Below are positions 25,088-32,670 of a stretch of DNA of 51,576 nt, in pieces (the first letter of the stretch is position 1; every line of letters starts with the position of its first letter). The DNA lies in contig JACQWK010000222.1 of NCBI GenBank assembly GCA_016209525.1, forward strand, positions 1 through 51,576, given 5' to 3'. Source of the DNA: Verrucomicrobiota bacterium (GTDB lineage Bacteria; Verrucomicrobiota; Verrucomicrobiia; Limisphaerales; SIBE01). The notes below the pieces were generated by a model. The model was given only the letters and a program-made list of their open reading frames with translations, searched no databases and was not told the DNA's origin. The translations under genes were made by a program, and so were the position numbers.

Positions 25088-27601
25088 CTACCGGGGTGCA
25101 GGATTGAAATTGCTTTCGTAGATTCGCAAGCGCGCAGCGATTCTTTCCGCCATGTCCTTCTTGCCGGCGGTTCGGGCCAGTTGCAGCGCGTGTTGCGCCG
25201 AGCGAATCGCTTCCGGCATGCGCCCGGCCTTGGCATAGTTCGCCGACAGCAAATCATGCAGGACAACCGAAGAATCGATCTCGGGTTTGAGCGCCACCGC
25301 GCTCGCCTGATGCCGGACCGAGTCCTCGACGAGGCCTTGTCCCGCCAAGACCAACGCCAGGAGATAATGAACTTCGGCATTCGCGGCGTCCAAACGCACC
25401 GACTCTTTGAGATGCACGGCCGCATCGGCGAGGCGACCTTGCTGCGCCAGCGCCTTGCCCAAATAAAAACGAACGGCTTGGGGTTTGTAATGCGCGTCCG
25501 TGCTCAATGGCAGAGACTCGATCGCCGCCCGAAGATGCCCGGCGGCCTGCTCCGGTTGATTTTGACTCAGCAGTGCCATTCCCAGATCGCAATGGGCCAA
25601 GCTGTTCTTGGGGTCGAGACGGAGCGCTTCAGCGGTATGGGCCAGCCCTTCCTGAAACTCCTGCTTGATATTGAAAAGCAAAAAGCCGAGCCGCTTATGC
25701 GCATTGACATTTTTCGGATTCAATTCGAGCGCCCGCCGGTAGCTTCCGATCGCCCGATCCGGTTCGCCGGAGCGATAGAATTCATTTCCCGCCCGCTCGA
25801 AAGAGTAGTCGTCCAAAAACCGCTCCTGAATCTTCACAATCGCATCGGAAGACAAATTCACGAATTCCGGAATGTTGGCCGCGCGGTCGGGCGCGGTCAG
25901 GTGGGCCAGAGAAACCGGCGGCGTGCTCTCGCCGTGTTCGTCGATGTGCGTCAGGAAGAGCTGCGTGTAGGGCGAGTTGGCTTTGGAGGAGAAGACCAGC
26001 CAGCGGCCGTTGGGCGACCAACTGTGCCACGAATTCATCCGCGAAGTGTTGCCGCGCAGGCGGCGCGCTTGGCCGCCACGGGCTGGAATAATGTAAAGCT
26101 CGCTGTCCGGTTGAAGCAGCATGTAATTGGCGGCCCGGCAGAAGACGATCCATTGGCCGTCGGGCGAATAGCGCGGGAAGTAATTGCTCCGGCCGTTTTT
26201 GGACGCGCCTTCCAGCGGCTCTGGCTTGCCGCCTTTGCCACCTTGGTACGGGATGCGATACAGATCGAAGCGAAACGGCTTGCCGTCTTTGAGAAATTCC
26301 TTGCACTCGTCCGGCGTCAACAACACCTTCCCTTGTCCCGTGGTGTTCTTCATGTCATAGGCTTTGGTCCGCGCGAAGACCACATCCCGGCCATCCGGAC
26401 TCCAGACCGGATTGCTTTGCACGTACGCCGGATCGTCGGCGCCGGGCAACGGCGCGAAGGTTCTGGTCTCGCGATCGAACACCACGAGAATGCCTTTGAT
26501 CGGAAAGAAAAGCTGGGAGAACGCGAGTTCCGGTTGGGGCACGAACACGGACTTGTCTTTCACCGTGCTCACGACGCGTTTGCCGTCTGGCGAAACTTGC
26601 GAGAGGAGGCCGAACGTGAGTTCGCCGTCTTCGCGCCGATAGTCGTCCCAGGTGATGATGTCTTTGGGCGCGAGGGTCATCTGCGGCGCCGACTGGGTGA
26701 TCACGTACGAGCCCTTGCTGTTGGCGTAGTCCACGTCCATGCCGAAGACCCGGCCGTCGCGCGAGAACGAGTGACAATTCCCGCAGACGGGCAGTTTTTC
26801 CAGAACGATCCGCGGCGGTCCCGGAGAATCTATTGAACCGAAGCGCCAGCGAATGTTGCTGGGATCTTTGACGGCTTCCTCGAACGGCAGATTGACTTCA
26901 CGGTAGAACAGCGGCGCACCCACTTCATCTTTGCTGGTGGAAAAAGTGACGGTGCCACGGGAAAGAACGCGCCCTGGGCTCGTGGAGTCAAAGCCAAGAA
27001 GAGTGACTTCGGCCCGTTGGTCGATCGAGCGCTTCTTGATTGTCTCCCAGGTTTCGCCATCAGGCATCCACTGAGGTCTCCGCAAAGTCGTTGTCAACGT
27101 GGCCGCCGACTTAGGGAGACTCCGATCCATTTCAGAAAATCGAGTGCGGAAGGTGGGATCGGAGGTTTGGCCCTCGTTACCTCGACTGCTACGAGCGGAG
27201 TTAGTTTTTTCTATCGCCGTTGAGCCCGAAGAACCGAGACGATTCGAGCTTCCTTGGAACTGCACGTTGACCACCCAGGCATCAGCGTTGGGCTGGGAAT
27301 CCGTCCATCGAAAGACGGGCGGTGGCATCTCCGGGGGAAACAGAGTTTCATCCAGCGGATTCTGAAACTCGATGCGCGGATAGGACGCTTGCGGGTCGAA
27401 CGCCGCCAGAACTTGATCCTCAACCGATGGAGCCGCCGCGGCGGCGGCGCTCAGCAACAACAATTCAGTTGAAAAGAAGGCCGCGAAGGGAACGAAGATC
27501 TGACATGCCCGGTAAACACGTCTCTGGCACTGCCCGTTAAGCTGCGGACAAGCCGTCCCCGCCAGCAGGGAACTTGTGCGTCGGAGCGCGGATGCCCACA
27601 T
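25088..27601 (-). CDS. Exported c-type cytochrome / TolB-like beta-propeller / TPR protein
   Basis: About 837 residues. A hydrophobic stretch (FAAFFSTELLLLSAAAAAAPS, about residues 37-58) should be the signal or anchor; the start is uncertain because the upstream frame runs through repeats. One haem-binding site C273-G-N-C276-H277 follows a beta-rich region. Residues about 285-590 show WD40/TolB-like blades (SPDGKRVV, VWSPDGRDVVFA, YSPDGQWIVFC, WSPNGRWLVFSS). Residues about 600-837 are TPRs (EPDRAIGSYRRALELNP and similar). The gene at 34983 has the same CxxCH-plus-propeller core without TPRs, so the two are paralogues. Its downstream neighbours are the small TPR gene and the PDZ-TlpA selenoprotein, whose thiol reductase could serve the CxxCH site (inference). 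Confidence 0.8.
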   Translation of the reverse strand: MWASALRRTSSLLAGTACPQLNGQCQRRVYRACQIFVPFAAFFSTELLLLSAAAAAAPSVEDQVLAAFDPQASYPRIEFQNPLDETLFPPEMPPPVFRWTDSQPNADAWVVNVQFQGSSNRLGSSGSTAIEKTNSARSSRGNEGQTSDPTFRTRFSEMDRSLPKSAATLTTTLRRPQWMPDGETWETIKKRSIDQRAEVTLLGFDSTSPGRVLSRGTVTFSTSKDEVGAPLFYREVNLPFEEAVKDPSNIRWRFGSIDSPGPPRIVLEKLPVCGNCHSFSRDGRVFGMDVDYANSKGSYVITQSAPQMTLAPKDIITWDDYRREDGELTFGLLSQVSPDGKRVVSTVKDKSVFVPQPELAFSQLFFPIKGILVVFDRETRTFAPLPGADDPAYVQSNPVWSPDGRDVVFARTKAYDMKNTTGQGKVLLTPDECKEFLKDGKPFRFDLYRIPYQGGKGGKPEPLEGASKNGRSNYFPRYSPDGQWIVFCRAANYMLLQPDSELYIIPARGGQARRLRGNTSRMNSWHSWSPNGRWLVFSSKANSPYTQLFLTHIDEHGESTPPVSLAHLTAPDRAANIPEFVNLSSDAIVKIQERFLDDYSFERAGNEFYRSGEPDRAIGSYRRALELNPKNVNAHKRLGFLLFNIKQEFQEGLAHTAEALRLDPKNSLAHCDLGMALLSQNQPEQAAGHLRAAIESLPLSTDAHYKPQAVRFYLGKALAQQGRLADAAVHLKESVRLDAANAEVHYLLALVLAGQGLVEDSVRHQASAVALKPEIDSSVVLHDLLSANYAKAGRMPEAIRSAQHALQLARTAGKKDMAERIAARLRIYESNFNPAPR

Positions 27602-27790
27602 CCGCGCTGGAGGAGGAATTGAGAAGTTCGGCGAGGCACCGACAGGAACACGCGAGGGCGCGCGTGCTCCCGATGATTTCTGAAGAATGCGAGAGTATGG
27701 CCTGCGTTCTCGGGGCTTTCCGAAGCGTCGCTTCCGCTGGTCCGCGCTGCGGCCTGGAAGGCCGCGCTCCAATCCGGGCCGGTTCATGGC
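27587..27790. repeat. Two short palindromes upstream of the cytochrome/propeller gene
   Basis: GCGCGGATG/CATCCGCGC (27587-27608) overlaps the proposed start codon. GCTGCGGCCTGGAAGGCCGC at about 27750-27768 is half of a family-F repeat. In 27602-28115 I see no gene, only these and the terminator at 28062. Confidence 0.6.
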
Positions 27791-28061
27791 ATCAATGATC
27801 GGCAATCAGAACAAAACCCTTGCACCTAGTCTGCTCCGCGATTGCCAATTTTCGTACATTCCTTGGCCAGGGAGACGCGTGAAAAGAGGACCGGCTTGCG
27901 GGAAACCTCGAGGCGGAGCATGAAGCCCGCGTGACGAAATCCGCCGCCGCGAAATGAATGCCTGTTCCAGATGGATGCTCAGATTTCCCGGCCCTTGCGA
28001 ATGGCGCGACGGAGGAGTGCGTTGGATTGACGGTTATTTCGCGACACGAAAATCCAAAACA

Positions 28062-28089
28062 AAGACCGGACAAGCGATTGTCCGGTCTT
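28062..28089 (-). terminator. Rho-independent terminator of the 28-31 kb gene
   Basis: A perfect 12-bp stem AAGACCGGACAA/TTGTCCGGTCTT with a 4-nt loop lies 26 bp after the stop codon. On the minus strand it is followed by a T-rich stretch (TTTGTTTTGGATTTT). Confidence 0.9.
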
Positions 28090-28115
28090 CGCGGTGTTGT
28101 GAACTGTCCGGTTAT

Positions 28116-31100
28116 TTATTTCCGGACGCGGTAGTAAGCGGCACCACCACCGATCGTGATCGTCGCTGGGTTGGCGGCGCCCACGGCCGTCCAGTTGGCA
28201 GTCGGGCCCAGGGCCGGTGAGACTTCGAGCGTGCCGCCTGCAGGTGACCACAGGATGGTCAACGCGCCACCCGATCTGGATACCTTGACCGACACCGGTT
28301 CGCCGGCGGGTGGAGGCAGGAACGTGCCGAGCGGTTTGCCGGTCCCGCCGGCGTACAGTTGGGAGATCTCAGCCGGCAAGAGGACTCGGTTCCAGATGGC
28401 GACGTCATCAATTTCGCCTTCCCACTCGCGACTGGGCGCATCGGGATTATCGCCAATCCTCACTCTCCGGCCATTGGAGGCGAGAACCTGCGCGGCCGCA
28501 AGCTGGGTGTCGAGCACTCCATCAATGTAGAGCGCTGTGCCGAAAGCGACGGCGTCCTTATCGGTGATCGCCACGAGATGGTGCCATTGGCCGTCATTGA
28601 CTGGTACGCCTGACGGGGTGTCACCCGACGGTCCTCCCGTGTAAGCCATGCCTTCCTCGCCGCTTCGGCGATGAATGCGCCAGTTGCCGCCTTCACCCTT
28701 GGCGACCAACGCCTGCCACGAGGTGTCGAACGTATCCACCTTGAACCAGGCGGCGACGGACATGCTGCCGCCGACAAAGGCGAGATCATCGGGCTCGCCG
28801 CCAGTGATCTCCACGTATTGAGTACCGCCGTCGAGCTTGATCGCTTTCCCGAAACCGGGCTTGCCATCCACAAACGGGATTGGAGGCAACCCTCGAGCGG
28901 TGCCATCGAAATCCTTGATCCAATCCTTAAGATCTCCGTCGAAGTTCCAATACGCGACGGCGCCGGTGGCCACCGTAGCGGGGTAGAAGGTCAATTTGGT
29001 GTTCGTCGCGACCGCGTTCCCAGCCACGTCCTTCACATTGTTCACCGTCAGCGAGTATTGCGTGCCTCCAGTCTGCTGGCTGGTGGTGAGCACGACATCC
29101 GTCTGGTTTTTCAAGACGGCCGCCGACACGGTCAGCCCTTTGTCAAAGGCGTAGTTCGCCACCGCGGTGGCGCTGGCATTGTCCAGCGGCTCGCTGAAGT
29201 GGAGGGTCAGCTCGAGTTGCGTTGGGTTCCCGGCAATCGAGGCGATCGTCGGCGGGACTGTGTCCGCGGTGATGGTCAAGAGCGCCTCGGCACTGGTCTC
29301 CGAGATCGGAGGTCGGGAAATGACGACCCGGTACTTCTCGCCGTTATTGGCGGCGGCCAGGAACGGTGTGGTGTAAGACGCCGCTGTGGCCCGATCAATG
29401 GCAGTGAACGTGGTGCTGCCGGGGGCGGCCTTCTGCCATTGGTACGTCAGGGTGGTGCCGTACACTGAGGTGCCGGCGGCCTCCACTGTGAACGTGGCGG
29501 TGGCGTTCGCGACGGCGGTTGCGTTTTTGGGTTGCTGGCTGATGGTTATGCTGGCTCCGTTGGGATCCATGTAAGTTCCGATCAAGGCGCCGGACAACGC
29601 CGGAGCGGTGGTGTTAGCCGGATCGGCATCTCCTTCCATGATAAACGTGGCCGCCACACTGTCTCCGCCGCCGCCTTCGGTGTGCAGGGACTCCATGTAG
29701 TAACGCCTGCCCGTCTGCAGGGTGATGGTGTTGCCCGTCGGCCACTCGGTGGATGCGTATTGGTCGGAGCGTTTCGACGTCACGTCGCCGCTACCCACGG
29801 AAACCCAATTGCGGGCGTTGCTCCAGCCAGTTTCCGCAGCAATCAGTTTCTTGTTGGCCGGATTGTCATCCGTGCTCAGGTAGAGCCTGGACGGGTCGTC
29901 GCTGTTCGTGAAGAAGACGTAGTTGCCCGATCTCGCCGGGCTGAACCAGCCGATGAGCTGATTGCCGTAATTGCTGCCTGACTCATTAACCCCGTTGGGG
30001 CCGTACTCCCACATCGGCTCCATCGTGATCCGCGTCGGCGCATTCGGGAAATCGGCCCGGTTGGTCAAGCCGGCAATATTGTTGGCCGTGTTGTTCTCCC
30101 AGAACTTGTGCATAACGACACCGCTCGCGTAGATCCACGACTTGAAGGTGAGCTTGCTGTTGGCGGCGATGACGTTGGCCGGGCTCGCCGTGTCCAGCAC
30201 CCCGTTGACGGTCAGGGTGTAATCGGTGCCATCGGCCATCCTACTGGTGGCCAGACTCACCTTGTACGGATCGATCCGTGTAACGCTGTTGACCGTGATG
30301 TTCTTGTCGAACGCGTAGTTGGCTGTGTTCTCCGCCGACGCCGCGACGGGCTCGGAAAACGTCACCGTCACTGCGGTGAACGAAACGTCACCGGTCACAC
30401 TCGCGATCCTCGGCGGCTCGGTGTCTTGGGTCACGGTCACCACCGAGTTGGCGCTGATCACTTCCTTGCCGCCACCATAGAGCCGCGCCGTGTAGGTGCC
30501 CGCGTCGCTCGCCTTGGCCACGGCAACGCTGAAGGTCGAGGCCGTCGCCCCCGCGATGTCTTTGCCATCCTTGCGCCATTGGTAATGAAGCGGGTCGCCC
30601 GTGGCCGCCACGCTCAAAGTCAGCGGCTTGTTGGCGGTGACTGAAACGCTAGCCGCCGGCTGGGTCGTAATGGCAATCGGCACGGGAACATACGCGTCAA
30701 AACCGCTGAAGACCGCCGTGGCGCCGTTGGCATCCGCGTCGTTGTGAGCCGTCACCGCCAAACCGAGCAGAATGGCATCCGGCCAGGCCTCGCTAAAGAA
30801 CGTGCCGTTGTCGGCTCCGGGCGGGCTTGAACCGGCGGTATCGATTTTCCCATTCGGTTCGTACATTTTCCAAACTTTCCCGTCCGAGCTGTAGTACAAG
30901 TAGAACGCGCTGCCAACTCGCTCCATGCGCAGCCAAGTGTTGGGATAGGTTGGCCTTGGAGTTCCGGTGGGCGACCTCCAATCGGATGCTCCATCGCGAT
31001 TCACACGCCACTGAGGCGACAATTGATTCTGGCCGCCCGATCGGGTCGTCATGTTGGAAATATGAGGATCGCCGCCTTGCGGCACATCGACCTCAGGCCG

Positions 31101-31463
31101 GCGCGCCATCAACTCTGCCTTGCTCCAATTGTCGGGTCCTTGCAGGTCCTCCACCTTGACGACGTAGTCGAAGTCACCGGTGGCTTTGAAGTAGGCGTAG
31201 TGGAAGTTGTCGGACGTGTTCCAGATATCATTGCCGCCGCCGACGATCGTGATCTTGCCGCCGGCGATGGTGGTGGACCCTGCCAGGCTGGGATACCCGA
31301 CGTCGCCGGGCGTCAACGTGGGGGTCGCTGCTCGAACGCTGGACGCGGCCGGAGCGGCGATGGCCGCTGCCAGCAACCACCATTTCCGCGAGCCGGATTT
31401 GAGGCGAGCAACCGTGGCCAGCGGTCTCGTTGCTATGAATCTCTGAGAAGAGTTTTTACGCAT
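28116..31463 (-). CDS. Large exported Ig-like/PA14-like/LamG multidomain protein
   Basis: 1115 residues from MRKNSS; the signal region is WWLLAAAIAAPAASSVRA. Approximate order: a beta-sandwich of DUF1349/laminin-like type (60-250, WLRMERVGSAFYLYYSSDG), Ig-like (265-345, YQWRKDGKDIAG), an SbsA/Big-type bacterial Ig (350-450, PPRIASVTG), PA14-like (455-630, NYVFFTNSDDPSRLYLSTDDNP), Ig (640-725), Big-type (730-825, PPTIASIAG), LamG (830-1030, GQWHHLVAITD) and a C-terminal beta strand pair ending YYRVRK. It is probably surface-exposed or secreted and binds carbohydrate (inference). The gene at 47692 is a paralogue with the modules in another order, and both share a conserved leader. A strong terminator follows. 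Confidence 0.85.
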   Translation of the reverse strand: MRKNSSQRFIATRPLATVARLKSGSRKWWLLAAAIAAPAASSVRAATPTLTPGDVGYPSLAGSTTIAGGKITIVGGGNDIWNTSDNFHYAYFKATGDFDYVVKVEDLQGPDNWSKAELMARRPEVDVPQGGDPHISNMTTRSGGQNQLSPQWRVNRDGASDWRSPTGTPRPTYPNTWLRMERVGSAFYLYYSSDGKVWKMYEPNGKIDTAGSSPPGADNGTFFSEAWPDAILLGLAVTAHNDADANGATAVFSGFDAYVPVPIAITTQPAASVSVTANKPLTLSVAATGDPLHYQWRKDGKDIAGATASTFSVAVAKASDAGTYTARLYGGGKEVISANSVVTVTQDTEPPRIASVTGDVSFTAVTVTFSEPVAASAENTANYAFDKNITVNSVTRIDPYKVSLATSRMADGTDYTLTVNGVLDTASPANVIAANSKLTFKSWIYASGVVMHKFWENNTANNIAGLTNRADFPNAPTRITMEPMWEYGPNGVNESGSNYGNQLIGWFSPARSGNYVFFTNSDDPSRLYLSTDDNPANKKLIAAETGWSNARNWVSVGSGDVTSKRSDQYASTEWPTGNTITLQTGRRYYMESLHTEGGGGDSVAATFIMEGDADPANTTAPALSGALIGTYMDPNGASITISQQPKNATAVANATATFTVEAAGTSVYGTTLTYQWQKAAPGSTTFTAIDRATAASYTTPFLAAANNGEKYRVVISRPPISETSAEALLTITADTVPPTIASIAGNPTQLELTLHFSEPLDNASATAVANYAFDKGLTVSAAVLKNQTDVVLTTSQQTGGTQYSLTVNNVKDVAGNAVATNTKLTFYPATVATGAVAYWNFDGDLKDWIKDFDGTARGLPPIPFVDGKPGFGKAIKLDGGTQYVEITGGEPDDLAFVGGSMSVAAWFKVDTFDTSWQALVAKGEGGNWRIHRRSGEEGMAYTGGPSGDTPSGVPVNDGQWHHLVAITDKDAVAFGTALYIDGVLDTQLAAAQVLASNGRRVRIGDNPDAPSREWEGEIDDVAIWNRVLLPAEISQLYAGGTGKPLGTFLPPPAGEPVSVKVSRSGGALTILWSPAGGTLEVSPALGPTANWTAVGAANPATITIGGGAAYYRVRK

Positions 31464-31545
31464 AGGTTCTTTGATTGATTTGCAGATACGAATTTGCGCT
31501 TCTGCACAGCGCAACTGGAGGTGTCCTCCGCGCTTGTTCGGTTCC

Positions 31546-31661
31546 GCTTCCGCAAGTGTGCATTGCGGAAGCTCTCGTGTTCTTCATCAAACGACATTAC
31601 TGACGACGTGAGGCTGCGAAGCCTGCCAGGAGGAATCCGAGCGGGAATTGACTGGAGTCAA
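31546..31661 (-). promoter_or_regulatory. Conserved leader element, copy 1 (palindrome TTGAC-N4-GTCAA and hairpin)
   Basis: Reading the minus strand, TTGACTCCAGTCAA (31661-31648) is followed about 75 nt later by a perfect 10-bp hairpin, GCTTCCGCAA/TTGCGGAAGC with loop TGCACAC (31572-31546). The hairpin ends about 83 nt before the start codon. The same order with a similar hairpin and CACAC loop occurs before the paralogue at 47692. It may be an operator with a -35-like TTGAC plus a 5'-UTR structure. Confidence 0.55.
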
Positions 31662-31670
31662 GGCAGAGTG

Positions 31671-31739
31671 GCGCGAGACTCAGTCGAGCCCTGGAATCCT
31701 TACTGGCGAAGAAGTCAGGGCTCGACGGGAGTCTCGCCC
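31671..31739. repeat. Palindromic repeat (family P, copy 2)
   Basis: GCGAGACTCAGTCGAGCCCTG (31673-31693) pairs with CAGGGCTCGACGGGAGTCTC downstream, with two mismatches, around a short spacer. It supplies the last codons of the prepilin remnant. A related half copy is at 7807-7850. Confidence 0.7.
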
Positions 31740-31928
31740 CATCAACGAATCTATGAAGCCTGCGACGATTTCGAGAGATACCGGTAAGCGCAGGTTGTTC
31801 TTGCAACTGGCGCGCCGACCTCTCTCCTTGGCCTTGACCAGAGCAGGGAGGAGCAAGCCTGCCAGCACCGCGAGAATCGCGATGACGGACAAAAGTTCGA
31901 TTAGAGTGAAGCCGCGTTTTCTTTCCAC
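31680..31928 (-). pseudogene. Truncated prepilin-like (H-X9-DG type) gene
   Basis: The frame starts with GTG and gives a typical type IV prepilin N-terminus: basic leader, cleavage site RGFTLIE, and hydrophobic helix [26 protein letters not shown], then [10 protein letters not shown]. Verrucomicrobial and planctomycete relatives continue for 150 or more residues; here homology stops after residue 47 and the frame ends at 82 inside a family-P palindrome. It is most likely a remnant left by rearrangement around the repeat. A short functional pseudopilin cannot be fully excluded. Confidence 0.75.
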
Positions 31929-32087
31929 TGTGGAATTCCCGAGGAAATTCCGATCGTCAGCAGGAGAGGTCGCGCGGAGTCGTCAAATTGGCCAACCCTC
32001 GATTGGCGAACACTGACCGCCGCTTGCGAGAATCCGGGCTGCCGCTGCGGTTCAGAGATAGCCTCCCCGCCCACGTTGCGGCTCGGC

Positions 32088-32193
32088 ACCATCAACCCAC
32101 CCCCGTACCCCTCCCAAGGAGGGGAGCCACACACCGTGCGGCCGATACAAGTTCCCCTCCTGGGAGGGGTGCAGGGGTGGGTTGGTTCGTGGA
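32088..32193. repeat. CCCCTCCC palindromic repeat (family E, copy 1)
   Basis: CCACCCCCGTACCCCTCCC with inner GGAGGGG pairs with CCCCTCCTGGGAGGGGTGCA and GGGTGGGTT at the other end. It is the reverse complement of the sequence that surrounds the MITE-like element at 32387-32620. Confidence 0.75.
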
Positions 32194-32386
32194 GAGTTGC
32201 GGACTTAGGAATCGAGCGAACGTTGGCCGTTCGCGCTCCGATGCCACAAAATATGTCAGAAGATTGCCAATCGAAGGAGAGAGTCCGAATTGGAGAGGCG
32301 TAGAGATTGGGGTTGTTGAGAGCAGCTAACGACTTTCCTGCGCGGCACGGCAGAGCGTTCACATTGATCGATCTATCCTCGCCGGT

Positions 32387-32620
32387 GATGAACTCACCCA
32401 CAGCAATTCTCATTTTGGCAACGGGCGCGGTTCGTGGCCGTAAGGCGGACACTCCTGTCCGCACATTTTCGGAGGATTTGCGGACAGGAGTGTCCGCGTT
32501 ACCGCCAAAATGAGAATTGCTGACTCACCCACCCCTGCGCCCCTCCCAGGAGGGGAAGTCTTGTCGGCTGCACCGTGCGGAGTTCGCCTCCTTGGGAGCG
32601 GTACGGGAGTGGATTCATGG
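32387..32620. repeat. Family E repeat, copy 2, split by a MITE-like element
   Basis: If 32401-32522 and one 9-bp duplicate are removed, the flanks join to a roughly 110-bp repeat whose sequence matches the complement of 32088-32193 (CCACCCCTGCGCCCCTCCC, then ACCGTGCGGAG). No gene lies in 31929-32670. Confidence 0.75.
32401..32522. mobile_element. 122-bp MITE-like element, copy 2 (family C), with 9-bp target duplication
   Basis: CAGCAATTCTCATTTTGG at 32401-32418 has its perfect complement at 32505-32522. The direct repeat ACTCACCCA flanks it at 32392-32400 and 32523-32531. Length is identical to copy 1 (8946-9067) and orientation is inverted. It contains no open frame of note. Confidence 0.88.
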
Positions 32621-32670
32621 AGCCAAAGCGCGCCGAGATCGGCATGGATGGTTTCCGCGAGCCCAGAGGT

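Noticed and set aside
24401..26836. 811-codon plus-strand open frame
   Set aside because: It lies antisense to the cytochrome/propeller gene with the codon pattern of a shadow frame, and it has no domains.
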